This document shows positions 45,809 to 58,035 of a DNA stretch of 64,000 bases, piece by piece. The notes below the pieces were generated by a model. The model saw only the letters and a list, made by a program, of their open reading frames with translations, was not told where the DNA came from and did no database searches. Each line of letters begins with the position of its first letter. Position 1 is the first letter of the stretch. A program made the position numbers and the translations under genes. This DNA comes from Canna indica (taxonomy: Eukaryota; Streptophyta; Magnoliopsida; Zingiberales; Cannaceae), in NCBI GenBank assembly GCA_034359265.1, contig CP136896.1:8525501-8589500 (forward strand), read 5' to 3'.

Positions 45809-46984
45809 ATGGAGGCAGAAAACAGTAACATCACATTAGAGTCAGGCAGATGGTCGCTTCGAGGAGCTACAGCTTTGGTCACCGGAGGCACCAAAGGAAT
45901 AGGGTATGTTTTATACGATCTTTATAATTAGCGTGCTCTTATCTGATGTTATGACTTGAATACAAAGTAGCAGAAACCAACACAGTTGGCTTGTTGTCAA
46001 TATATATGTTCTAACCTTCAGGCACGCCATAGTAGAAAAGTTAGCGAGATTTGGAGCAGCCGTCCACACCTGCTCTCGCAATGAAGCGGAGCTTAACGCT
46101 TGTTTGCAGCGATGGAGAGATTTGAACCTCGAGGTCACCGGCTCAGTCTGTGATGTCTCATCCCCAGTTGAAAGAGAGAAACTAATGGACAAAGTTCACT
46201 CCATCTTCCATGGAAAGCTCAACATTCTGGTCAGATGCTTGTTAAGTACTTTGCTTTCCTTTTTCAAGAACACTAAAAACAAAGATACTAATTCTACTTG
46301 CTTTTGTAGGTTCCAAATGCAGCGATAAGCTTGAGCAAACCAGCGGTCGAGGTTACCTCGGACGAGTATAAGCGTGTGATGAACACCAATTTGGACTTGA
46401 GTTTTCATCTGAGCCAACTCGCCCACCCTCTTCTCAAGGCATCAGGAAGAGGCTGCATTGTCTTCATCTCCTCCATTTCAAGCCTCGTCGGCCATAATTC
46501 CTTCGCTGTCTACGCTGCATCAAAAGGTTAGTTGTTAATTGTATATTAAAATTAAATATTAGTATAAGCTATCTAGAAAATTAACTTTGATGATCGAGCT
46601 GATTAACTAGGAGCCTCGCTTGCGAGTGGGCCAATGACAGTATTAGAGCCAACTGTGTCGCACCTGGTCTCATCAAGACTCCACTCGCTGGAGACGTACG
46701 TAAATAGCCATCGTTTCACACAATATTGGCTGGAATAATTCATATTGCTGAAGCATTTAATTAGATCATTATAGCAAAAGAATTGATTAATGCTTCTGGA
46801 AGTGCAGTTTCTTGAAGATGAAGAACTCATGGGAAAGTTTATTGGAGGAGTCGCAATTGCGCGTGCCGGAGAACCGAAGGAGGTGGCGGCGTTGGTGGCT
46901 TTCCTTTGCCTTCCTGCTTCCAGCTATATAACGGGCCAGGTGATTTGTGTTGATGGAGGTAGTACAATCAAGGGGGACATATAA
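45809..46984 (+). pseudogene. Tropinone-reductase-like SDR, five exons, exon-4 border broken
   Basis: Exons 45809-45903, 46022-46229, 46310-46526, about 46600-46695 and 46808-46984. Best preserved copy: [23 protein letters not shown], active-site FISSIS, YAASK with Tyr and Lys, [10 protein letters not shown] and [11 protein letters not shown] are all present. The NNAG motif is altered to PNAA. The 5' part of exon 4 is the problem: the usual acceptor and 'GA-NQLT' codons are not found, and a TTAA at about 46603 breaks the frame leading into RSLACEW. The acceptor TAG at 46608-46610 joins out of frame. Predicted role, if an alternative splice rescued it: NADPH-dependent ketone reduction. Call: probable pseudogene, possibly a functional gene with unusual splicing. 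Confidence 0.75.
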
Positions 46985-48309
46985 GTTTTAGTTTCAGTAG
47001 ATGCTTTCCTTCCTTATAACAAATAGACAGTTTATTAACAAAACTTTGTGGTTGGAGTAATCTAGTACTGAGATTTTATCTGTCTTGAAGTACATGATGT
47101 TAAATTATTTATAATTATGGGCCAACATTTTATTTATTGGCACGACGTTACGCTATCAATTTGATCGGCCTACTAAAGGTGATCTTATATAATTTATTAT
47201 TTGGCCTTGCGCCATTTCATAATTATGGGACTTATTTGCACAAATACCATAGTTATAATATTCTTTCATAATGGGCAAAATTGGAATCTATCAACACATG
47301 GTTTTCTTTATATATAGGGGGTTATGGTTCCCGAATCACACAATCGAGTTCTTCATCTCTTAAGTCCCCATCACTCAGTGAGTGTTTCTATGTCTCGTGT
47401 GCTGACTTGGAAATCCATCTCTATCTCCAGAATCTAATTCTATGGATTCAGGAACATTTCCGTTCTAGTTGTTCTTATGATCTAACATGTAGGATCTTGG
47501 TTTTGGATTTAATTCATATTCTAGATTTCTATCAATTGATATCAGAGCCAGGTTCACGTTGAATCATTGAGAAAGTTTATGAATTTGCTTCGGCATTACA
47601 TGATGTTCTAGTAATTGCACTCCTCTCTAAAATTAAGTCTATTGTTCACTATTTGCATGCCGTGATTTTTCATTTGACAACTGTAGTTTTTCATGAAATG
47701 TGATTGCGTGCATGTTGTTTGCAAATAGTGCTTTTTCATGAATATGTAAATTGCATGCATTTGAAACAAAAATATAATTGATGGCTACGGCAGCCTCGAA
47801 GGCTGCTGAAGGAGGTGCAACCATACACTCTGCTCCACTGCATGTAGTCGGCGGGCTTCTTTCTCCTCGATAGGAACGTTGCTGCGGCAGCGGAGGGAGG
47901 ATGACACTTTTGCCGATATGGTCGCATGCATCTCCGTCTAATAAAATAACTATTATGGAGTCGAATTTCATAGAAGATGCGTTCTCTTATTAGTGTGGTC
48001 GGTGCATATAGTACAACAGTGACGTTTTGTTTCAGACAGAAGGGAAGGTGTGCGTCCCGATTGTTTGGTAGGAAGGTGAGGACGTCACATGCTCATCGAT
48101 GGACGGTGAGCGACTGCTCTAATCTGATCTGAGGGGCTGATGTTGATCGGCTGGGAAAGACACGTAATATACAGTATGCCCGTGCCTTCCACATGGTCGG
48201 CGTTGACGTCGCATCTAATCTGTTTGTCGCCGCTGACGCCGGTGTAGTACGTGGTCGTCGATGTCTCAAGTGTTAAAGTCGGCGTCAGTACGTGGTCGTG
48301 GATGTCAAG
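46985..48309. other. Intergenic with copia-LTR-like end
   Basis: 47270-47560 resembles the end of a Ty1-copia LTR (tatatataggggg leader region, ttctatcaattg) followed by a primer-binding-like TGATATCAGAGCC at 47538-47550; no internal domain follows. 47780-48300 has GC-rich phrases and a duplicated aagtgttaaagtc near 48268 and 48307. No gene seen. Confidence 0.4.
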
Positions 48310-48630
48310 TGTTAAAGTCTAGTATTGATTGAGATTTTAATCTAGATAATCTTTAAATAAATTAGGTAATCCTCTTCTTATGAGCTAGTATTTATGGTGA
48401 AATTAGGTTCACTAATTTTCTAACATGGTATGAGAGTCAAACCTATAGTTGAGAGTGGACCACCTGCGAAACTTCACGCTCCAGATGTGGATCCTGGGCG
48501 TGAGAGGTGTGTGTTAAAATCTCACATTGGTTGAGGTTATGATCTAGATAGTATTTAAATAGATTGAGCAATTCTTCCTCTATGAGTTAGTATTTAGGAT
48601 GAAATTAGGTCCAAGACTGATTTTCTAACA
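48310..48630 (+). mobile_element. TRIM (terminal-repeat retrotransposon in miniature)
   Basis: Two short LTRs, 48310-48425 and 48512-48630, each starting TGTTAAA and ending TTTTCTAACA and alike throughout (ggtt/gatt-gag, aatctagata, atgag(c/t)tagtattta, gaaattaggt). Just after the first comes a primer-binding site TGGTATGAGAGTC (48426-48438), with an 86-bp spacer and purine-rich gtgagaggtg before the second. Flanks TCAAG/TCAAA are an imperfect 5-bp duplication. No coding capacity; mobilised in trans. Confidence 0.85.
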
Positions 48631-48748
48631 TCAAAAAGAACGGTATTGGCAAAGAAAGGCGTGGATGCCGTCTTTGGTTCATAAGCTGGACTCCACTCCC
48701 ACTCATCTTGGTTTTTCCTCGCTCCGGCTAGGCCCTCTCATCACCGAA
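48631..48748. other. Unassigned sequence preceding block P2
   Basis: Short GC-richer stretch running into P2. It may belong to the same duplicated block, whose P1 equivalent would lie outside the window. Confidence 0.3.
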
Positions 48749-48938
48749 CAACTATGGCGCATCACGGCGCTTGCCCAGGATAAAGTCTAAATTGGCATCC
48801 GGGTGCTTGAAGATAAAGTGTTTGTAGCCAACTACAACCGATCTACCCCATTTGGGAGCTAGAGAGCCGGTGGCGGCGGTGGATTTCTTTGCCTTCGTGT
48901 TCAAGCAATTTTGCAGTAGAACAGGGCAATTGATTTGT
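48749..48938. other. P2 copy of the left-edge fragment
   Basis: Matches 1-190 with few substitutions. P2 lacks 35 bp after 'gtctttaaa' (P1 about 216-250), the first visible length difference between the blocks. Confidence 0.55.
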
Positions 48939-48965
48939 TGACTAGCTAATATTATCAGGGTCTTT

Positions 48966-50015
48966 AAATTTTCACGAAGTAAGCATAATTAATTGAATTC
49001 GTAAATTTAAAAAGTAAGTAGATATAATGAATTACTAAAATAATTAATTATAAAAAAAATAAAATTAAAAAAGTAAGTAGACATAATTAATTAGATTCGA
49101 AAATTTGAAAATTAAAATGACATAACTAATTACCAAAATTAAAATGGATGAAAAATAAAATTCAGAAATTAAGTGAGCATAATTAATTATCAAAATAAAA
49201 TGAAGGAAAAATAAAATTTGAAAATTAAGAATGCAATCATTAATTGGATTTAAAAATTTAAAATTAAGCAAAAATAACTAATTACCAAAATAATTAATTA
49301 TGAAAATAAAAAGTAAAAATAAGTAGACATAATTAATTGGTTTCAAATATTTAAAAATTAAGTCGTCATAATTAATTACCAAAAATAAAATATGTAAATT
49401 AACCTGACATGATTAATTACCAAAATAAAACGAAGAAAAAAAATTCAAAAATTAAGCACATAATTATTTGGATTCAAAAATTTAGAAATTAAGGAGTCAT
49501 AATTAATTACCAAAATAATTAATTATGGAAAATAAAATTTGAAAATTAGGTAGACACAATTAATTAGATTCGAAATTTTAGAAATTAAGAAGAAATAATT
49601 AATTATCAAAATAAAATAGAGGAAAGAATAAATTTTGGAAATTAAGGAGGAATAATTAATTACTAAAATCATTAATTATGAGAAAATAAAAAATGACAAG
49701 TAACCGGGTATAATTAATTGGATTCATAAAATTAAAATTTTAATAGACATAATTAATTACCAAAATAAATAATTATGAGAAAATAAAATTCAAAAAATGA
49801 GCAGGCATAATTAATTGAATTTGAAATTTTATAAATCAAGCAAGCATACTTAAATACCAATGTAAAATGGAGAGAAAATATAATTTGAAAATTATGGAGA
49901 TATAATTAATTGAATTCAAAATTATAAAAATTAAGTAAACATAATTAATTATCAAAATAATTCAGAAATTAATTACATTGAGAAAATAAAATTCAGAAAT
50001 TAAGATATATAAAAA
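48966..50015. repeat. Degenerate AT-rich array (P2 copy)
   Basis: Collinear with 253-1300 at about 99% by eye. Low divergence across such simple sequence shows the two blocks duplicated recently. Confidence 0.75.
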
Positions 50016-50109
50016 CAGATGCTGGTCAGATGCTTGTTAAGTACTTTCTTTTCCTTTTTCAAAAACACTAAGTATGCTCAACATAAAATAAAATAAAATT
50101 GAGAAAGAG

Positions 50110-50795
50110 AGAAACTAATGGACAAAGTTCACTCCATCTTCCATACATGGAAAGCTCAACATTCTGGTCAGATGCTTGTTAAGTACTTTGCTTTCCTTTT
50201 TCAAAAACACTAAAAACAAATATACTAGTTCTACTTGCTTTGTAGGTTCCAAATGCAGGGATAGGCTTGAACAAACCAACGGTCGATGTTACATCAAACG
50301 AGTATAAGCTTGCGATGAACACCCATTTGGACTCGAGTTTTCATCTGAGCCAACTCGCACACCCTCTTCTCAGGGCATCGGGAAGAGGCTGCATCTTCTT
50401 CATCTCCTCCCTCGCAGGCTTGGTTGGCTTCGGCCCTTCATCTGTGTGTGGGGCAACCAAAGGTAATTAATCAATTAATTCTTCGTGTTCTAGCTACAAT
50501 TATATTCTCATCGACTTGTTTTCTTCTTCTTTATCATTAATCAGCTGCAGTGACCCAGCTTGCAAGAAGTCTTACCTGTGAATGGAGCAAGGATGAGATT
50601 AGAGTGAATTGCGTCGTCCCCGGCGTCATCAGGACCGACCTCTCTAAAATTGTAATGGCCACTTAATGAAGCGTTTATGGCCAAGTTTAATGACCGTAAC
50701 CCTCTTGGGCGAGTGGGAGAGCCGGTGGAGGTGGCAACGCTGGTGGCTTTCCTTTATCTCCCTGATTCGAGTTATGTGTCGATGGAGGTGTAATA
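50110..50795 (+). pseudogene. Tropinone-reductase-like SDR, 5'-truncated copy split by CACTA (P2)
   Basis: Exon-2 end about 50110-50167, exon 3 50246-50462, exon 4 50545-50651, exon 5 about 50666-50795. It shares with the P1 copy the Tyr-to-Cys change in YxxxK, the lost intron 4, the ~20-bp deletion in exon 5 and the CACTA insertion. Those lesions therefore predate the duplication. Tail of the gene at 56854-56935. Confidence 0.85.
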
Positions 50796-52068
50796 CATTA
50801 CTAGAAATAGGTTCTTCAGCAACGGCCGCTCAAGCCGTTGCAGATATGTTGTATCTGCAACGGTCTTGTTACGGGCGGTCAAGCCGTTGCAGATATATAA
50901 TCACGTTAGCAACGGCTTTCTAACAGACACATGAGTCATTGCTGATGATTACTTATCATCAACGGCGTTCAAACGTATGAGTGAGTCGTTGTTGATAAGT
51001 TTATATATAGCACGCGCCTGCGCTCACCCCTTCCTCCTCCTTCTTCTTCCTCTTCCTCTGCTGCCGCCACCTGCTGCCGACGCCGTCGCTCCGTCCTCGA
51101 TCGCCGATTCTGACCACCGCCGCCCCGTCCTGTTCAAGGTATTCCTCGCCGCCTTCTTCCTCCCCATTCATTATAGATCCGACCGAAACTCTAAATATAT
51201 TTAGGGTTTCGGGCAACGGTCGGATCGTTGTCCAGTGTCCGAACACTGGACGCCGGCGCTGGAGTCCGGTGGACTCCGTCACCGAAAATCGATTAAATAT
51301 TATTCTATAGATTAATTTTTAGGGTTTAGATTAATTTTTAGATTAATTGTTAGGGTTTAAATTAATTTTTAGATTAATCTATTTAGATTAATGTTATGTT
51401 TTAGATTAATAATGGTATGTTAATTATTTAAATAAATGCTATGTTTTATATTAATATTAATTAATTAGTTAAGATATTAATTAGTCTGAAGTCGTCCTCA
51501 GTGGACTCTCGCCGGAATCGTCCACTTTGGACTCGCGCCGAAATCGTCCATTTCGGACTCACGCCGAAATCGTCCATTTCGGACTCGCGTCAGAATTGTC
51601 CACTATGGACTCGAACTGACTCAAAATATTTAGAAAATAATCATCCATTCGATGAGTTGATACGTTTCACGTATGCATCGACGAGTCGGATATGATTTAG
51701 CAAAACCTTAGATCTGTTCGGGGGTTGTATGTTCGTGAAAAAGAAGTAGATGATCTTTTATACGACGTTCAACCATTGAATTATCCCTGATTGGATAATT
51801 TGGGAATATAGTTATTTGTATTGCACTTAGTTTTTTCTTTTAACCATTAATTGATTCTAAATTACGGCAGTATCTCTCTTGTTCTCCGATACTCACCCAT
51901 ATGATATGCAAATTCGGAGAACTGTAGGGAGATGCTGCCGAAATTTAGAATGAAGTTAGCGGTTAAAAGAAATACTTAGTGCAATATGAATAACATAAAT
52001 TCTGAATGGAATAGGACTATCTCACCTAAAGGCATTAATCGGAGAAATTATCATTGATTGACAGAATC

Positions 52069-53120
52069 ATGTCAGCTGATCGAAGTTGGATGTACCGACG
52101 TCTTGATCGTGTAGCTTTAACGAATGAGTTTCGATTAGGCATAACTTCCTAAATTTTGCCTATTCGAATTGGAAATTTGTTAGCGTCAGTGATAAAATCT
52201 GATGTCTGTGCCACAATTGCTTAAATGAACGATTTTTGGATCGGGAAACTGTCACTCTACATCTATATAGCAAAGGATTTGCACCAAGATATTTTCGATG
52301 GACTTGTCACGGGGAGTCACGTGAAGTCGGGACGTCGAGCAATCCCGTCGTTCAGACACATGGTGAATCTTCCTCTACTAGTATTTCTTCATCCAGTCAA
52401 TCTAATCCCTATAAAACTATGATACTTGATAGTCTTGGGGGTCAATTTCATCTGAATGATAATGTCGATCAGCCAGTTACTGAGACGTTAGTGCCACCAG
52501 ATACTACAGGTGTTGATATCACAAAAGTACAAACTGCGGTAGAGATTAATTGCCGAATAAAGAAGCTACAGAATTTTACAAGATGTACTTGAAAGCTGCC
52601 GATGAACCTTTGTATGAGAATTGTCCTAAATACACTAGGTTTTTGGCAATGACGCAGCTCCTAAACATCAAGGCCGATTGTAATATCAGTGGGGTTGCGT
52701 ATGATCAGATTGCAGGATTGATTAATGCAATGCTGCCAACTAATAACAAGTTTGAACCAACTTTTTATAAGACTAAAAAGTAGGTGAGAAAATTAGGGCT
52801 TGGGTACGAAAAAATACACGCGTGCCAAAATAACTGTATTTTATATTATAAAGAAAATGTGCAGTTGGATAAATGACCTATATGTCAACATCCTCGTTAC
52901 AAGGAGAAGAAATCGGTCCGACAGAAAATTATCCCGTTTAAGGTGCTTCGGTATTTTCCACTAACACCGAGGCTTCAAAGATTATTCATGTGAAAAAACT
53001 AAAGATAATGTCAAAGCCCGACATGATCTAGAAATACTTTGTAAGGGACCGGAGTTGGAGTTATAAGAGGTCAACGAACGATATTTGAAGCCGAAGGCCC
53101 CGTATGTGCTAAATAAATAA
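52069..53120 (+). pseudogene. CACTA transposase N-terminal part (P2)
   Basis: As 3376-4427: MSADRSWMYRRLD at 52069, then HLYSKGFAPRYFRWTCHGE in one frame around 52236-52330 (here the W-T-C-HGE motif reads better than in P1), then LYENCPKYT and following sequence. The DDE core is missing at the same point as in P1. Confidence 0.8.
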
Positions 53121-54647
53121 CAGATCAAAGATGTTTGTCGATGGATAAAAGAACTCAGATTACCCGATGGATATGTCTCAAACTTATCTCGTTGTGTGAA
53201 CGTTGATGATTGCAAAATATCAGGGATGAAGAGCCATGATTGTCATGTATTCATGCAGAGATTGCTTCCAATCGCATTTCGAGATCTTCTACCTAATAAT
53301 ATTTGAGGTCCGTTGATTGAATTAATTATATTTTTTAGAAATATTTGTGCAAATGTCTTTCGAGTCGAAGATATGTCAACACTTGAAAGTAATATTGTTG
53401 AAATTATATGCAAGCTGAAGCAGTTTTTCCCTCCTGCCTTCTTTGACTCGATGGAGCATCTACCGATACACTTGTCATACGAGGCACGAGTTGGTGGCCC
53501 CGTTCAATACCAGTGGATGTACTTATTTAAAAGATACATGAATCGTCTGAAGAAAAAAGTAAAGAACACCGCAGCTGTTGAAGGATCAATATCTGAATCG
53601 TATATCATCCAAGAAATTTCAACATTCTGCTCATTTTACTTTGAATCGACAGTGCAGACAAGATTTGATCATTTTTCACGTAACGATGACGGGGTAGTTC
53701 GACATTCAGATGGACGTTTAAATATATTTTGTCACTCTAGTCGTGCTTTTGATTCTCGTCCATCTCGACACTTAAGCGACGAAGAGTATCATTTGGCACA
53801 ATTGTACGTATTACTCAATTGTCCAGAGATTGAACAATTCATTGAAATATTTAACATTGAGATGGTGCAAAAATACTATATTCACAACGATCAAGAATCA
53901 GAGAGATTACGGAATTGTGATTTCCCTACTTGGATTCGGGCTTACAGCAAAGATCACATAGCTGAAATAGATGAAAGAATATTTAAGTTTGTTAGTGGAC
54001 CGTCGCGACTAGTGTCGTGTTATAGCGGATATTTTGTTAATGGGTATAAATTTCACACGGTTGAATATGCATTTACAAAGAAGACGATGAAAGTCGGGCT
54101 CTGCGTGAAAGGGATAACCTATGTTGAATTTGATATGAATTTTTATGGACTGGTGGAAGAAGTGATAGAGTTGCACTACTTCGGCTTGCAATCAATTTTC
54201 CTATTTAGATGTCATTGGTTTGATACAACAGAAAGGGGCATGAAAGTTCATCCAAAATACAAATTTGTTGAGGTTAATTACAAATCAAAATTGGCAGCAA
54301 ATGAGCCTTTTATATTGGCATCACAAGCCGAACAAGTATATTATGCGAAGTATTCAGCTCGAAATAAAGATAGAGCAGATTGGCGTGTAGTCTGTAAGAC
54401 TAAAGGTAGAGAAAGAATTGATCCGATAGTGGGAGAAAATGAGCCGATACCTAATGTAACAGATGATTTCTATCAAGAAGATGATCCTCCTGTTGTAGAT
54501 CGTATTATTTCAATACTCGAGGATGCAGACACAACGTCAATTCAATTAGAAGTTGAATATGCTGATGATGACGATCATGAAATTGAGGAAGCTGGAGATG
54601 AAGAAGATGAAAAATTCGAAGACTATTACTCAGATGATGATGAATAA
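53121..54647 (+). pseudogene. CACTA transposase C-terminal part with TGA stop (P2)
   Basis: Copy of 4431-5957. TGG at the equivalent of 4614 is TGA at 53304-53306, truncating the frame; 53313-54647 is open after it. Only two further residue changes were noticed (Gly to Asp near 53751, Glu to Lys near 54610), about 0.2% at the DNA level over 1.3 kb. Confidence 0.85.
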
Positions 54648-54721
54648 TTATAAAGTATATCTTATATTAAATATATCTTTACTATATATATAATAATCTA
54701 ATTATATGTCTATTCGACAGA

Positions 54722-56239
54722 TATGTCTGGTCGTGGTTATCGTCGCAGGAGAGTTTTCGAAGTTTTTGATCGGTCAGACTCCAGCACTTACTCCTGTTAC
54801 CGATGATATTGCTAAGGATAGTACATCCTGATGCAAGCGGCCACGCGGGCCGAACAGGTGGCAACCTCCACCGACCATAGAGTCGCGTAGATTCATTAGC
54901 GTGATTGAGGAGCGGTAATATATCATGAATTATGAATCATTACAAATTCATTATATCATAATATAATATTAAATTTTAATTTTGTTGTGCAGGTTCGAGC
55001 AAGAAGAAGTGTCAAGGACCATATCTTCTACCATTCGACGATATATGCACGGGGCATGGCCCACGTGGTCTCACGTGCCCAGTGAGCACGTTCACATGAT
55101 ATGGCGCGAGTTTGAGGCACGTATTAATTTTTTTTTATACATGCATGATGATTAATATTGGTACTGATATTATTATTTTGTAGGCTCGCTATACATGGGC
55201 TGAGGACTAGAGGTCCTTCATTTATGCTGTCTGGGAGACTATTTTCCGGCAGAGGTACAATGGACAGCTAGGGCAGGGCCGGTCCCAAGCGATGGCCTGA
55301 GTTGGGACCACAAACATCGCGGAGACTCGGGGATACGACCCCGATTGGATTACTCTTGATATATGGGACCAGCTCGTGGCATCATGGTCAACGGATCGAT
55401 GGCAAGAGGTTTCTAGGACTACGACTAGAAACAACATGTCAGGGGGAGGAGCGCGTCACACTCGTGGCTCTATTTCATTTGCAGTGCACGCAAATCATAT
55501 GGTAAGTATTATACCTTACTTTTAATTATATATTTTATTTGTTACTCTGTGTACTAATTAATGTATTTGTTCTGTAAATATAGACGACGGTGTCGGACGA
55601 CGGGACTGTCCAGCGACCCTCCCCGATGGCGGTGTTTGAGCGGACTCACCGTCGAGTACATGGGAGGGGAAGTACATCGACAACCGCGCTGCATATATTA
55701 TGGTAAGTATATTTATTTAAATTATTCATTATATATTTATAGATTTAAGTTTTATGAAAAATATTAAACAAAAAATCAAATTCGAGTAGGAGACCTACAC
55801 TCAGACGGTGATACAGCGCGGGGGCACCTCCGAGGACTTTGACGCATGAGCGTGGGTCGAGGCTGCAGGTGGCTGGGATCACGGCCGCGTATATGACTTT
55901 GCAGATAGTGGTCATGCGTGAGTTGTGCTAGGGCCACTTGGGGCACCGACCCCTCCGGTCGCTGGTGAGCGACTGTCCACCTCCAGGTCTAGTTATGATC
56001 AGAGTAGCATGATAAGGACACTGGAGGAGACGGTCGCGCATCAGAGTGAGATGATGGAGCATCATAGTCAGATGATGACGAAGATGTATGCTATGCTACG
56101 CAACATCTCAACTCATACCGGAGCAAGCATCCCCTCGGCTTCATCTGGTCCATCGTCCTTGAGTCAGTCCATGCCGGTATACACCCAAGCACTCCAAACC
56201 CCACCATATGATCTAGACCATCCTTCATCGTCATCGTGA
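54722..56239 (+). pseudogene. Second CACTA gene, Ptta/En/Spm type (P2)
   Basis: Same exon order and stops as 6032-7549. The first exon carries an extra T (gagttttcgaag), changing frame, and TAG replaces CAG at one acceptor without loss of the AG. Ends in the same EMMEHHSQMM segment and Ser tail. Confidence 0.75.
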
Positions 56240-56853
56240 GATTTATTATTATTATTTTATATTGACTTTGTTACTTAGATACTATACTTGATTAATTTGT
56301 TTTGTTTGGATATTGATACTTCAATTTTCAATTTGAATAGTTTTTATACGATTGTGGATAATTATAAATATAAGTATAATTATTTTGATATATATATAGG
56401 TATATTTGTGATGTGTATATGAATGGATGTGTGTATGGGTGTGTGAGTTATATATCAGATAATGTGTCAATGTATTAATGGAAATTTGGAATTTTAAAAT
56501 TTTTTTAGCTACAGGTCTAGGTCATCAGCAACGGCTTTCCCACGGACGTCTGTGGGAAAGCCGTTACTAAAAGTGTATCGTAAGCCGTTGCTGATGACCT
56601 ACATCAATGACTTAGCAACGGACTTTCACTAACGGCGTTGCCACGGCCGCTCGGGCTATTGCTAATAGTTTTAGCACCAACAACGTCGTGTTCGTGGCAG
56701 AGCCGTTGCTGATCAGTTGCTAAGTTATCAGCAACGCGTATTTTTGCCACGGCGCCGTTGCAATGGGTCGGGCCGTTGCACGCCGTTGCTGATGGTTTTC
56801 AATAACGGCTCCTGATTTAGCAACGGCTCCTGATGCCTATTATTCCATTAGTG

Positions 56854-56935
56854 ATAGTCAACGGCTTTGTTTAACTCATTTTCTTAGATGCTACTTTTAT
56901 CGATCTATCAAAACATCATCATATATTTGTTTGTA
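56854..56935 (+). pseudogene. 3' end of the P2 SDR gene after CACTA
   Basis: ATA duplication, last codons and stop of exon 5, then 3' UTR; identical layout to 8164-8246. Confidence 0.85.
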
Positions 56936-57201
56936 CTCAGTGGTGGAGCCAAGAATCAAAATCATCAAAATCTAGGAGGACAAACTTGAAGCAACAAGCT
57001 CAAAAGATAATTCATTATAATATGATATAAAATCAATAAATATCATTCAAGCATAATTTATAATTACAAAATATATTTTAATTTTTTTTAAAAAAATAAT
57101 TATTCTAGATGAATTTTATACATTGATAACATTGCATAATAATCTCATTATCAATTATTTAAAAATATTTATCTTAACAAAATATTTTAATCATCAAAAT
57201 A

Positions 57202-57630
57202 TTTCTGCAGGGAATTGTTGAGCCAAGCTACATAATGAGCAAAGAACAACCAGCTCATGTGCTCACCAAATCATTATCAGCGCAGCAACATTAGTATTTG
57301 ACATACAAATTGGGTCTAGAGAAACCTACTCCAGCTCCAACTTGAGGGGGTGTATTGAAGTATGGTAAAGAAGTATAATGCTATGTAAGTAGATAATTTC
57401 GTTAGGTAATTGATAAAGTTGTAATTGTTGAATAAAGCAAGATTAGTTTAGACATTTACCATTTTTTACTGTTTGCATATAAGCGCGAAAGTGATGTAGC
57501 GCACAGGTTAATTTTTTCAACTTTACTTTTTCCCACCTTGTATTTTTGGTTGTTCATTGAGATAATGAAAGGTGTGGAGCATCATCTTCTTCTTTAATTG
57601 TTCGGCTCTTCGATCGTGAATCTCTTCAGT
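57202..57630 (+). mobile_element. 3' end of Ty1-copia element (P2 copy)
   Basis: Copia RNase H tail, polypurine tract ttgaggggg (57343-57351) and LTR from TGTATTGAAG. Collinear with 8512-8938 with few substitutions. Confidence 0.75.
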
Positions 57631-58025
57631 ACTCGTATATAATAAAATTATTTATGATTAGTGGATATTGATCCACTGTGAGTGATTTGAAAGATTTTTA
57701 AATTAATTTTTAAGAAAGTATAACAACACTCCTCGGTGAATAATCAACACCGGAATTTGTACTGTATAACTCGGTACGCACGCCAAAGTAGAAGAGTTAC
57801 CAGATTTGAGGCAACCGTGATCCTCTTATTTTGCAGCAAGGGAGAGATTTGCATCTCAAAGTCACAGGCTGATATCTCATCCGTAGTTATATAAATAGGA
57901 TTGGAGTTGTCATAGATGCGATGTGTGATGGGAGATATATTTTGACTATTTCACTCCATTCTTAGGGTTTTAAAACTCAGAGTAGATGTGTCAGCTTGAA
58001 TGGACATAATTTTTCATAATATATA
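57631..58025 (+). pseudogene. Decayed SDR exon-2 relic unit R4 (P2)
   Basis: P2 equivalent of R1; exon-2 remnants from about 57775. Leads directly into the intact MITE. Confidence 0.75.
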
Positions 58026-58035
58026 ATTATATATT

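Larger units (their letters stand above)
50796..56853 (+). mobile_element. CACTA (En/Spm) DNA transposon, defective, P2 copy
   Basis: 6,058 bp, same ends and ATA target duplication (50793-50795, 56854-56856) as 2102-8163. The subterminal repeats, 27-bp minisatellite (51500-51615), hairpin (51781-52021) and both broken genes are retained. Because the target site is identical, this arose by segmental duplication, not transposition. Confidence 0.92.

Noticed and set aside
47538..47550. Primer-binding-like TGATATCAGAGCC as proof of a copia element
   Set aside because: Only an LTR-end-like leader precedes it and no coding domain follows; kept only as a weak note.
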